In this document: piece after piece, positions 12,448-24,300 of the stretch | How the letters are laid out: each line of letters begins with the position of its first letter | Numbering within the stretch: the stretch's first letter is position 1 | Origin: Trichoplax sp. H2 | Taxonomy: Eukaryota; Placozoa; Uniplacotomia; Trichoplacea | NCBI GenBank assembly: GCA_003344405.1 | Contig: NOWV01000076.1 | Span: 283,380-347,379, forward strand | DNA: 64,000 nucleotides | Reading direction: 5' to 3' | Made by a program: the position numbers and the translations under genes | Notes under the pieces: model-generated | Database searches by the model: none | What the model saw: the letters and a program-made list of their open reading frames with translations, nothing else | Told to the model about the DNA's origin: nothing

Positions 12448-14878
12448 GAAGTAGAATTGCCTTTCTTATACTCGTTTCTGGACTGATATCATCGGTATCA
12501 TGGTTATTCCATTCGTTTTTATCTTATAGGCAATTTGGGGGATCAATCGTATAAAATAAAATGGATGAAACTATTCAGTAGTCACTACTTTAGCTGCATG
12601 GAGTGTATCTTGTGCCTTGTTGAAGTTTTTTTCTGATTTTGGACCTTTTCTAACCAACGGAAGAAGTAGGCGTGATGGAGCGATGATGACTATTTTGTAT
12701 TGATGCTCATGGATAGAATTTACTGTTGATTACCATCGCTATCGATTCAAGATCGATTTTAGAAGCGAATTAGAAATCATCAGGTCGTTGGCTAACTCAG
12801 TACACTTGCCCTCCACTACAGCATAGAAATAGTATGAAAAAGGGGGAAAAGTCAAAGTGCTGCCTTACCTCTAAAATTCGGCTGCTATTGCTCTCCAAGA
12901 CTGGACTAATTCAATGCCAAGGCAACTTTCGGTAAAACTACAAGAATGACAAAAATGGACGGAATATCCACGGCTTTATCCTCCTTATAGTACGGAAGTG
13001 TGACCTAATTTCAATGCTATAGGCTTAGTATCTATACTATTATGATAATCTACTCGATTTCTCACTGGGCACCTACCTCGATGTAAACTATAGTTGAAAG
13101 AAATTAACGTGCAAATATTGACTAAAGGCTTACAATGGCATGATCTCGCTATTGATGATGGCTTGAATGATTTGCATGCACAGCAGGCTTCCCGCTGTTT
13201 GCATAATTTAGATCATCTAGTGTTCAGAGCAGTAGTCTTGTCAAGACGATGATGACCATGGAATGGCGACAGAATGGATTATTGTAGACGAATATAGAAC
13301 ATAAAGACAGCCCAAGTAAGTAGTATACATGTAGTCAAGAAAAGTTATTGTATTCCTATGCAAATCAGATTCTTTCTTCCTTTCCAGAGGAAGGAGAAGC
13401 CATTGGTTGCCAGCGGATTTCTTGATTGATTGCTGAATGTTCATACTTCCAAAGTTATGTAATTCATGACTAGTGTCCAGTGGTGCCACACTGACAAGAG
13501 AGCCATAGATTGAGATTGGGTAAAGTGATGGCTAAACATGGATCGATATTGCTCCATTTCTGCTCCCAAAAAAGGAAGAAGTGTAAAAATGCTGCTTCTA
13601 CTAAAATAGAAGATCAAAATAAACAACTGCAATATCAATCAATCTGCAGAGTTATGGGTCCAATTTGACAATCTTTGCGTAAAGATGCCATTCCGTTAAC
13701 CACCATGATGGCAATCATAGTCATGATGATACTCCAAAAAGACTCATCATACGGTGTCTATTTCCAGTCGTTGAGCATGAAACAGATTATTCCAAGTTTC
13801 TGTACGCTTCAATAATTTGATTTTGAATATCGCCAAATAGTAAAAGCAATGGACGAGTATGTCAAAGTTTCATGCATGCATTATACATGTACAATATACA
13901 ATAGTACAAAATATTCTGTTGACTATAAGCCCTTGTTGATGTTGCTACATGCAAAAAGTGGAGTTAGCAATGATATTATCATGCACTGTACATGAATAAT
14001 ATAGAATTAATAAACATACACCAACGACTATCGTTTATATTACTATACCAGATTTTGCAGAACTGTCGTGAGTCAGTGTTCAAATCGCCTGGATCGGATC
14101 ATCAAATATCAACATGAACTAGACCTTACATGTATATACATGCGCTACTAAAGAGAGAGAAATAACGACTGCTCATCTCTTTGCATAAAAATACAGAGGC
14201 TGAGATCCTTTGAATGATCTTTTCATTAAAATCATACAATACTAGACAGATTTGTAATGTAGTCAATTTCTGAAGTACAAATTTTATTGAACAAGGTGTA
14301 GTAATGGCGTTATGATTGCCATCGTTGCATGACTACAATCTTCCATTTTGTAAGTAATGCACAAGCCTGGAACACAATGTATTGAGTTTAAAAATGAAAA
14401 TTCAGTAGGCAATGGAAAAGTCCTTATCATTTCCTGAATATGATGTTAAATTTACAAAATGGACTACGTTTCTGTGGGTGTACCGAAGGAACACTTTACA
14501 TTGCAATTCTCAACTTTACAGTCATCAAATACAGGTGTAGCAATCGCGCAAGCAATGTGCCATGGGTAGCAGTGATATGAAAAAGTATCACAGAGTTACA
14601 ACACTATTACAGTGTTATCGTGGAGAAAATGCATCATCAACTCATCCGTAGCACAGACATCCAACCCACTCAATACTAGCTACAATTTTACATGAGTAGA
14701 TTGGATATGGAATAGATTCTTGAACTAGAGCTATTCAATTAACAAAGTATAATATTGATACAAATCGTTATAATACAAGACCTAGCAACATAAATAAATC
14801 AGCTAGTACAATACTGTAGTACGACATGTCAAATGCCAAGTTTGACGCATAAAATGGCATAACAGGAACAACTAAACA

Positions 14879-16904
14879 TCACTTTTTCGTAGATCCAAAA
14901 CCACTAAATCCCATCATCGCTGCCATTTCAGGATCTATATCGCCACCTTCATCATCACTATTATTACTTGGACGCATCTTCTTTTCTTTCCTTCTCTCTT
15001 TTTTAGTAGCTTTCATTTTTTCCTCCTAGAGAGGAAGGTAAATGACGTGCACGATGTTAATAAAACCTACTATTTACTTCATTATTAGAGAGAATCGATC
15101 GTCATCAACAACCATACCTCTTCCTTTAATTCCTGTATTCGAGCTTCAAAATCTAATAATTCCATCAAGGTTTACACATTTGTATGTAGTCAACTGTATA
15201 TCCAAGCTTTTAATAACGTACACTAAATTACGATCACTCATAAAAGCAATTACTCTAATTTGCTCGTATGGTATCACCTATGCGAAATAGGAGAGTATCA
15301 TATAGCACTTTCAAATCGATCAAGCAAGGATACCATAAGTTTTTTTGACTTCAAGTTTCTTTCTCTTGTTTGATGCAAATCTATTCTTGACATCTTCAAG
15401 GGATGATCTTTCAATGCGCATTGACATACCCAAATTTCTTTGATCTGAAAAATATCCCATGCAACTTTAAAGCTCATTCAAATCGATCGATTTTTCTATG
15501 AAGATGGAGCTGATACAACATTACAACAACATCATTAGCGATGTACAATCCGTAATCATGAACAGCAAGCCAAACTCACGTTTTTTGCCATTGATATGAT
15601 CGAGAAAATTCATAGAATCTTTAATAACACAGTCGCAAACATTACAGTAATACCTAAAAGTGAAAAGACACATGCCAAGCAGTTATCACTTCAAAATTAA
15701 TAAACGACGATCTGCATTAGATATCAATAAAAAGCTGTGAAAAAGACCTTACCCTCCAGATAGAGATGACGGTGTTGTCTTTGTTATAACTATCGACTTG
15801 CCGACCTTAGAATCTAAATCAACCTATGTAAGCATTGTATTGCATCATAAATACTACGTTGATCACTTGCTGATTGTAATGACTCCACTACCGTAGTAAG
15901 ATCTATGCTTAGCAATCAGTACATTGAATCCATGTTACTAACTTCATAATCGCGTTCCTTTAATAATTCTCGCTTGACAGGAATAGATGATTTATCATCT
16001 AAAAGCCAATCAATTTTTACGTCGATTAGGTTCAACTTTTAACCTATTGTTCCTCCCAAAATCTGATACTTTAGCAACAATGATCTATCGAAGGCATTAA
16101 TTTAAACAAATTGACGAGCTCTTACTACGATAAACTGACATAACATGCTTGAAACTAAAAGTAACTCAGGGACTACTGCTGGCATTGCAGCTCAATTTCT
16201 CGATACAAGAGCCATCATAGCAAGTAAAGTAGACCCAGAATTGATGTACGTATATCTTAGGTCCTTTCAACTTTACAAGCAGGGTGCTACAAAAGATAAC
16301 GCTGCAAATAAGCCTATGGATTTGTAGTTGTCGAGTGGAGTAGACCTAGTAGTCATCAACAGTTCAATTTTCAACTCTGTTCTAATGACTATTTGTTCTT
16401 GGCAAGCTAGCACTATATTACTTTCTATCAATCCTTTCCTATCTTTAGGTTATAAACTATGTGTATCAATACTGTTGACAATTTGTCAATAGTATACCCA
16501 GACGAACCAATGATGCTTACGTTTATCATCCTTGTCGTAGCCATCAGCTCTTTCTTTTGCAAGCTTTTCAAACTTATCAACATCCCATTTTCGTCTATGA
16601 TCGTCTATCTTCTACATGATACATATCCAAATTGTCAAGAAAATGGTTACTTATACAGCAATAAGAATGAGTAGTCTATCATTACTCTACGATGGATTAT
16701 AAATCATGCTACAGTAACCCTATCAAATCGTCCATAAAGGCAATTTGCTCTCTGTGCTAGAACCGTCATGCTTCTTCTACCATGAACAAGTTCCTTGCTA
16801 ACATACCGTCAATATCCAACTAAGTAGCACTATCCATGATCATAATACTGTCATGCACTTCTAGATTGTATCAATAAACTTACACCCTTATTACTGGACG
16901 ACAT
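14879..16904 (-). CDS. ZMAT2: Zinc finger matrin-type protein 2 (Snu23), spliceosomal
   Basis: Component of the pre-B/B spliceosome, orthologue of yeast Snu23. It has nine minus-strand exons: 16884-16904, 16807-16819, 16521-16604, 15943-15998, 15753-15823, 15580-15653, 15334-15444, 15118-15152 and 14879-15025. They give about 203 residues (human 199). Diagnostic pieces are [17 protein letters not shown] near the N-terminus, [13 protein letters not shown], the C2H2 finger YYCNVCDC...[28 protein letters not shown], and the C-terminal [15 protein letters not shown]. The first coding exon is only seven codons. A 13-nt second exon is needed to keep frame and gives L-D-I-D before the D-H-R-R-K-W block. 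The intron after 15334 looks U12-type (separate entry). It is transcribed away from FAM114A from a shared 5' region. The identity is secure; the two N-terminal exons are less so. Confidence 0.94.
15153..15333 (-). other. Probable U12-type (minor spliceosome) intron of ZMAT2
   Basis: On the minus strand the donor reads TATG|GTATCCTTGC, matching the first eight bases of the U12 donor consensus GTATCCTTT. Eleven bases before the acceptor AG lies ACCTTGAT, a match to the core of the U12 branch-point consensus TTCCTTRAY. Intron length is 181 bp. Donor, branch-point core and the short branch-to-AG distance all agree. The other introns in this window do not show this donor. Confidence 0.75.
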
Positions 16905-17280
16905 TTTACTGCTAATGGCCAAGGATTGACTATTCAATTGGTTATTTCTCTCACAGCTTTAGCAAAAGGTAAATTGCAATTTGAAGATTTTCCAAGGCAA
17001 CCGTTCAACTACAGTACAATCACACAGTACAGCCTTCAGATTGACGGTACTTTTCACTGTGCTAATACGCTAGCACTTACTTTCTACTGTAGCAAAATGG
17101 ATGATTCTAAGGTAGTTATGGCATAAAATGAAATTTTACTTGAATAAATCGAATAATTAGTTCATCTACGACACACTGGTAAAAGATGGATAGATCTTTT
17201 TATTATTTAGAGCTTCCTGGAAACGATTTTGGCCATGTGAAAAGTAACAACTCATATCGACAAACGTCGATCGTCCTACT

Positions 17281-17371
17281 CGCAGTATAGTGTACCGTTA
17301 GAGACGCGTAGTATAGTTGAAATGACTAACGAAACAGTGGGTGCGTATCTACTGTATAGAACGACTATTTC
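17281..17371 (+). repeat. Dispersed element, copy 1
   Basis: Core GTACCGTTAGAGACGCGTAG followed by TATAGTTGAAATGAC. It aligns without gaps over about 35 bp to copy 2 (17629-17726, direct) and copy 3 (60860-60933, inverted). In the frame that reads YSVPLETRSIVEMTNETVG the copy sits in an open stretch from about 17233 to the stop near 17463. No start codon or domain is evident. Confidence 0.65.
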
Positions 17372-17628
17372 CGTCCACTCTGTCTGTCGGAATCAAATGG
17401 AGTACTGGACTACGCATGTTGCAGACATAGCGAGAATTTTATATGGTGGGCATACTCAAAGTTTTTAAGTTTTTATACACGATTGGTAGCGTACAATCAG
17501 CGACTGCTAAAGGAAAGAGACGGGACAGGAAACGACCACAGTGTAAAATAAGGTGGAAGCGGACCATTTATTCGCTCATTCTGCTCTATATTACCGATGA
17601 AACTGAGCTGGTAGTTCATTTGGACGCC

Positions 17629-17726
17629 TTTCGCAGACAGTATAGTGTACCGTTACAGACATGCAATATACTTGAAATGACCAGTTAAATAATCAGTCTC
17701 CACGTTATTAGTATAGAGAACAACCG
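17629..17726 (+). repeat. Dispersed element, copy 2
   Basis: Core GTACCGTTACAGACATGCAA followed by TATACTTGAAATGACC. The equivalent frame reads YSVPLQTCNILEMTS and then hits TAA, so this copy cannot be coding beyond the core. It is followed within about 30 bp by a CTGTAC palindrome cluster and then by the FAM114A start codon at 17932. Confidence 0.65.
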
Positions 17727-17931
17727 TTTTCGGGTGTCTCTTGTTCCCAGACACAGTACAGTACTGACTGTACTGTGAGTGTACACTGTACACTGTACAC
17801 TGTAGTAGACAGCCCCCTTTCCCATACAGACATAGCGGACAGAACGACCTATCGGACCGATTTCCACGCGCAGACTCGAAGCAATCAAAGACCGCAGGAA
17901 TCAGTCGACGCAATCAAAAAGCAAATCCAAA

Positions 17932-20900
17932 ATGTCTTCGGCAAGCGATAGCGAAGACCAAGATTTTGAAAGTGCTGACGAAGGTGAAGAAACCCACCGC
18001 CAACAATGCGATGAGGATGGCCCAAATAAAGCAGAAGAGACATCAAAAACAAGTCTGGTCGATATTACTTCAATGCCACAAGATACTGATGGAAAGACGA
18101 GCGAAGAAGAGAATCCATCTGAACTTCTTTCTGACCAAGGAAAGGAGGACAATAACAATAGCAAAGAAGAGACGGAAACTGATCAAAAATGCCAACCAAT
18201 CACTGAAATTATACAAGGATCACAAGCACAGCAACAATCACATGAAACAAGTGAAACAACTGAGGAAACAGAAACACAACAAGAATTGCATGAAACAACT
18301 TGTGATACAAAAAGTTCAACAGAACCAGCCAAGCAAGTAGAAACACCGTCGACGCCTGAAAAAATCATCCAGGATCAAAATAGCCAAGAGAAGGCACAAA
18401 ATGATGAGCTAGAGGTGGTTAACGAGCCTATCGAGAAGAAGGATCCTATAGATAGATCGGATATACACGATACCAAGCAAAATAGGACTAATGATGAAAT
18501 GCAAGACAAGCAGAAAAGTCCTCAAGCCAACGAGGTTTGCTTTCTTAAATGAAATACATCTTTATTGTACAGTAGTTTAGTTAATCAATTACAATGAACT
18601 CTTCAACGCTGATGCTTAATGAAGCATAATGTGCAAACAATTACTGTATACCGTACTCGATATGACATGGAAAATTAAAGTCTCATCATATTTAATTATA
18701 CGAGTAGTTTCCCCTTGGATTTGAACCACTTTAACAATCGGCTCAAAGATCGACATGTTGCCTTTGGTATCAATACTAATGATCTTAATTTGCTATTGTA
18801 TCATCCAAGTCGATTGTGAAGGCGATAATGAGATACCTATGAATTATTAGGGTTTTCCGCACTGGATTACTACCAACTATGCGACTTTAACGAAACAAAT
18901 ATCAGAACAGATTTAGTTTCAATTAGATATCATTACTATACCTATACCTATTATTGTGGATGAATGAATTAATTATGCAGTATATTATAATATATGCACA
19001 AGTATATATATATATATATACAGTAGATATTGTTAGTGTGTTGTACTAGGTTACGATCTTAGACGAATAAGCATGCAGTTCTTAGATTGCAGAATGGCAT
19101 ATCATATATCCACGTTATTATACTCAAATTGACTTGACTGTTCTTCACCTATAAAATTATTGATAATACGCTATTCCACTTTTAGCCTCAGCAATCGCAG
19201 AAGAGTGGATGGGGTTGGGGATTTTCTTCCTGGATTTCTTCTGCTTCTGATACCGTCGCCAAGATATCACAACAAGCACACACTATAGGTAACCAATTTT
19301 ATTAATTGCTCTTTTTTAAAGTTCGGATAAGACTCAACAAACAGATGATAAGTTACAATGCTGTCTGTATACCGTCTTTCATTAACTGATAGTTCACTTT
19401 AAATCTGTATGCAAAGTTGGTTCAAAATCTTCCGATATATACAAAAATTGATCTATTATAAGTACTGTTCCCATAGCATCAGGCATCAGTTTGGTAGTAG
19501 CTTGATATAAATAGGGTACATGACAATTGTATCTAACATAGCGGATTACTTTATGCACGTTAAAACTTACTAATGCTACCACTTGTTTTTACCTGTAACT
19601 TATAACAAAAATATACAAGCTTAATTATACAATGTTTGTGCCATTGAATTCTGCTTTACCCATGCTTGGCCATTATAGTGAAAGGAGTTTTAGTCAGTGC
19701 TTAAAAGCGCTATAAATTGTACCATCTTGGTGAAGGCAGTATCCAATACTTACTAATGCAACCAGCTGGTTTCAGCTGTAACATAGTATAAAAATAGACA
19801 AGCTTGACTGCACAACATTTGTGCCATTAGCTTCTGGTGTTTCCACGTATTCCTCTTACAGTAAAGTAGCTTTAATCAATTCTTTAAAGCACTATAAATT
19901 GCACTACCTATGTAAAGCCATGACATTGACTTAATTACTTCGACTTTTAAGTCTACTTGAAGATTGCTTTGTTCAAACACGCATAATATAATTTTAAAAA
20001 ATTCTTGACATTAAAATCGTAACCTTAATTTCTAACTGATAGTTATCGTACTTCAAAATTAGGTCACACAGTTTTAGACACAGTGGAATCATCGTTAGGT
20101 GTACCAGATCCTGAGAACCTTGCAGAGCAGAATCAATTGAACAAAAAGGATGAAGGTTGCTTATAGAAATTAAATCGGCCTAATGTAGTAGGCCACAATG
20201 CAATAGTACTCGATTATCTAGCAAAATCCATCACTTAATCGAAGTCTATCAAAATATATATAGAAGTACCAGATAACCCGGACCAATCTAAAGATACAGA
20301 TGAATCAAAAGATTTTCTTTTTTCCGGAGCTACAGCATTATCAACCATGGTAAATCCTAATAGCAAAACATTGACTTCATTATTAAATGGTTATATTAAT
20401 GTAGCTGTTTGTCATGTAGGGTAAGCAACTAGTTGCAACCGGAATGGAAACATTCGAAAAAATCGGTAAAAAAACCGCCAGCGTGATAACAGAACAAGAA
20501 GCAGGTAATCTGAGAAAGTTAATAACAAATTCAATACTTCCATCCAACTAAATCGAGCCCTATAGTATAATACCATTACATAGCTTATGGTTTATTTACT
20601 ATAGACACAATATTCTGCATTGCTCAAAATTAGCTCAATTATATCTGTTTGTTAGGTATAACTATCAACAATACCCAACCAAAATTATCTGATGTACGTA
20701 TCAATACATTCGTTTACCTTCATTATTAGCACTTTAATTTTTATCCTATTTCTGCGTGATAACCGTTTTAATTTGATAAATTAAACTTTCATACATACTG
20801 TAGTTATTAAGAGAAGCGCGGGAAAAGAATCCTGAAGTTCAACCGAAAGAGGTTAATGTTGACTTTAATTATGCAACATTATAGATATCATTTCGTAGCC

Positions 20901-22761
20901 TCAACTCTATCAAACTTACATTCTGGTACACTCTATACTTTTTACTAAATTGATGAACGTATCGACTCTGTTCATACTTATACTGTATTGTAGTTTCATT
21001 AATTTTTGTAGATACAACAGTATTAATATTTCGCTAAATGTGGAATACTTTGTGCTATAAATAGATTAAATTTGAAGTTTATTACAGATACGTGTGCTAT
21101 ACTTAAGTAACTTAATATTTGTAATCATGTTGTAATCTTTGAGTATGGTCTTTATGCGGTCTGTTATCAGTCTGACCTCTATGTTATGAAATGTTTATTC
21201 GTATCATCATGTTACACTATATTATACACTTATGAATGATATGAAATAATATCAATTAGACTCAAACGGAATTAATTACATCGAAACCTGAACCGGAGCA
21301 TTTCAATTACAACAATTTGCTGGAAGAATTTCAGGGTGAATAGAGTAAACTATGTTGACTAATGATTATAATACTTCTGCAAAGAAATAATCTTTACATA
21401 ACTATAACAAATTAGCCTAAAATATGTAACTACGTATATTTATTTACATTTTTAATTATAATTATTATGTTGCAGGTCATGCCCATCTAGAAGCACTTGA
21501 AATCCTTTCAAATGAGAGCGAATTTAAAGTAAATATCTTACAGCACAGTATTACGTTTCTACAGTTATTCTTGAATAATAACAAAAACAATCCATTTAAA
21601 CTTATTACTTTTCTAAACATTAGACTCAATCACTATTAAAGACCCGTTCAGAGGAATTGCTCTATGATAGCATGGAAAAAGTAAAAGAATCTTTTTCTTC
21701 CGAAATGCCACCAGGTTCGTATGCGTTTGGATAACCACATCAGCTTGCAATTCTGTCCGACATGAAATACCTGTGCATCGTTTTAAAATTAAGTATTTAT
21801 CAAAAACATAGGGAATGATCAAGATTTTATGAAAGTTCTAGCAGAGCTCCTGAAGGAACTTAATTTAGAAGGGATGGAACAAAGAATTGAAGAGGTTTGA
21901 CTTTGGCTACCTCTCGTATTACCGTACCTTTAGTGTCTGTTATTAGATTAAATCTTAATGAAGATCGTTGTTTATTTACTAGGTATATAATGATGCACAT
22001 TCATGGATAAAAAATTGTGAACAAAGTAGCAATGATGAAAGTAATTGTAGTTCTCAAGTAAGTATGGATATTAAAGTAGCATTAACTGCGCAAATCAAAT
22101 ACTGAAATATTTGTTTGGCGTAGGAAGTGCATACGGTAGCAATAAAAACTTTGGCTCATATGACTGCCGAGTGTATAAACTTATTTCATAAAGGCGCAGA
22201 ATGTCTGCTTCTTACCAATAAGGAAGTCAAGAGAGACGCCTCCAGAACCGGAATTAGTTTATCGAAGTAAGCTATTGCTATAATGTAGACATGTGACAGG
22301 TTTATCATCAACAGCAGATTAAACTTAGTTACTCTGATTGTGCATATATTACAGAATGGCAGCCATTATGAATGAGGAGCTATCAAATATAGCAAATCTT
22401 TATGCACATTGTATAAATAACAAAGTAAGTAGCAACGTGATAATAACAGTCACACTATGAAAATTAAATTTAGTTGTGTACGCTACAGTATAGTCTCTGC
22501 AATAACATAGTAAAAATATGATATTCATGTTATAGACTGAAGGTGACTCCGATGGTGACCAACGTCAAATAACGAATATATATTTGGAGGTCAGACACAC
22601 TCGTCCATTTTCTTTAAAAAAATGGTATATAAGTAATATTCTTGATTGTCTTTTATTCTTTCTTATAATTATAGGCGGGAAATAGTTGCTCCTACGTTAG
22701 CGATGCATTAAATTCTATGGTATCAGTTGTTCAGTTTGTGGTATTACAATCCCTGATTTAA
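17932..22761 (+). CDS. FAM114A: FAM114A family protein (NOXP20-like)
   Basis: Sixteen plus-strand exons: 17932-18534, 19186-19288, 20063-20155, 20264-20349, 20420-20504, 20656-20693, 20804-20851, 21260-21335, 21476-21528, 21624-21714, 21812-21894, 21983-22057, 22124-22266, 22355-22424, 22536-22589 and 22675-22761. They give about 595 residues (human paralogues ~500-560). Exon 1 codes a 201-residue acidic, Glu/Thr/Gln-rich low-complexity arm. The rest is the conserved FAM114 region: SGWGWGFSSWISSASDTVA, TVLDTVESSLGVPDPENLAEQ, ETFEKIGKKTASVI, LLREAREKNPE, FNYNNLLEEFQGHAHLEALEI and LAHMTAECINLFHKGAE. Vertebrate FAM114A1 is implicated in neuronal development and FAM114 proteins bind Rab2 at the Golgi; the role here is inferred only. 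Start chosen because the ATG opens the acidic exon right after the GC-richer 5' region. Confidence 0.92.
19003..19020. repeat. (TA)n microsatellite in FAM114A intron 1
   Basis: Nine uninterrupted TA dinucleotides, flanked by CACAAG on the left and CAGTAG on the right. Confidence 0.95.
19565..19930. repeat. Two-copy duplication in FAM114A intron 2, step 183 bp
   Basis: ACTTACTAATGC occurs at 19565 and 19748. Both copies continue through CTGTAAC-TA-AACAAAAATA, ACAAGCTT, TTTGTGCCATT, AGTAAAG and CTATAAATTG-AC. Divergence is about a fifth of positions. It lies wholly inside the intron 19289-20062. Confidence 0.75.
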
Positions 22762-24300
22762 ATGCAGGATCTATTATGGTTGCATAACAGATTCGATGTA
22801 CTAGAACTAGTAAATATTGTATTGGTCATCTCATAATACAGTACATATACGAGTACAATATAAATTTAAAATTTTGAATATATCAACTACAGCTCTTATT
22901 TGATTTATCTATCGAATCGAAGAATTGAGCTGCTCAAAGAATAGTGATTTGATCCTGTAATGTCGTTACGGAAGATTACAGCAACAATGACAGAAATATA
23001 ATTCTATCAAAAATTCAGCATATTATAAGATTACAATTACAATTTATGTGATTGTCTATCAATAATTAAATTTGAATAAATAGTAAATCATCGTTTATAT
23101 CGCAATTCAACAGTTCTTGATAATCAACTGAACAAATTTACAAGTATGCGTTGGTTGTCTATCTCAACTGAACAAACGTAAGATGTTTCTACTCTTTTAT
23201 ATTGATTCATTAATGGGAATACAAATTTAAATGCTATGCCAATAAATCATGTACATCCAATGTGCATAGATTTACTGATGATTATATTATCCGGTACTGT
23301 TCGTTATACTCATATAGTAATTCGCAGATACCATAAACAGTAAACTGGCAGTACAACTGTAATGCTATAAGGTCTATAAATAACATATCCCTGAAATGTT
23401 TTCAAAAGCAGAAATTTATAGAATTACAGTAATGAAATTATAATACAGGCATCCTTTGATTTCTCGTTAATCGATCAGGGGTATTATGCATATCACTAGC
23501 TGTAGCCCAGCAATAGCAACCGCCCAAAACTACAATTATAATCTTGTATGAGTAAGATCTTGCATTATATTACTCAGTAAATCCTATAAATAATGTAACG
23601 AAAATAGACCAATGTTAGTGTCAAGAATAAAAGTGCACAATAAATCAGCCAATAAGAAAGCCAGTTGCGGTACTAGCGTAGCATAGTATGAGTCTGTAAT
23701 TTCTCGCTTAAGCTAAAGCCAATTGATAAATGTAACATTTTATAAAGCAGAGTAGTTTCATTTTATCTTTCATTAATTGAATATTGTACAATGAGATAAT
23801 TGCCATCAGCATGTTATGCATATAGCACAATTAGCTAGCATCTTAAACAAGTCTATGATTGCCCATACGTCCGGACCGAATTGTCAATAGCAAGCGCTCA
23901 GTTATAAAATATAAACATACAGTACATACGTATACCATTCGAAATTAAGGATGGATAAACATCCATGCTGACTTATTATAGTAGTCTATGCCATACGTAT
24001 GTATACCTTAGATAAGTTTATACACAATATAAAATCTGGAAAGTTATGATTACTGCACAATGTATGCAGATTTCATTTGCAGTTATAAATTGTCGAATAG
24101 TATTTTTTATGAAAAAGCACTACCATATTACCGTACTTGTAGATATGGCTGTATTTTGGCTAATATTACAGTAGGATGCAATTAAGACTAATTATTTACT
24201 ATAAATTAGGCTGGATAACTTTGTATTAGCAACGGCTATCGCTAATCGCATGAGTTAAGTAATAATTATCAACAATTTTATAGCAATCTATGAAGCAGCC
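22762..24300. other. Intergenic DNA between convergent FAM114A and NUP58
   Basis: The two genes end towards each other here. No exon or repeat array was recognised. It must contain both 3' untranslated regions. Confidence 0.5.

Larger units (their letters stand above)
9991..14878. other. Long stretch without a recognisable gene
   Basis: I read both strands and found no exon with good splice sites and a familiar protein signature. It holds two local duplications, listed separately (10900-11175 and 12192-12447), and otherwise unique AT-rich sequence. The open frames at 12001-12380 and 13241-13638 overlap repeats or are low-complexity. Confidence 0.5.
16905..17931. promoter_or_regulatory. Shared 5' region between ZMAT2 (-) and FAM114A (+)
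   Basis: Head-to-head interval of 1027 bp. It contains two copies of a ~90-bp element (17281-17371 and 17629-17726) and, at 17755-17805, a dense run of CAGTACAGTACTG and GTACACTGTACACTGTACAC palindromic motifs. The right third is visibly richer in G+C than its surroundings. No canonical TATA box is evident at the expected place. Calling it a bidirectional promoter is inference from the gene arrangement. Confidence 0.5.

Noticed and set aside
13241-13638. Overlapping minus-strand open frames
   Set aside because: Low-complexity, no splice context, no family signature.
17966-18368. Alternative frames over FAM114A exon 1 on both strands
   Set aside because: Shadows of an acidic, repetitive exon. 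Only the frame from 17932 joins in phase to SGWGWGFSSW.
18700-18740. GGATTTGAACCA resembling a tRNA T-arm on the minus strand
   Set aside because: The flanking stem does not pair and no anticodon or D arm of a tRNA could be folded around it.
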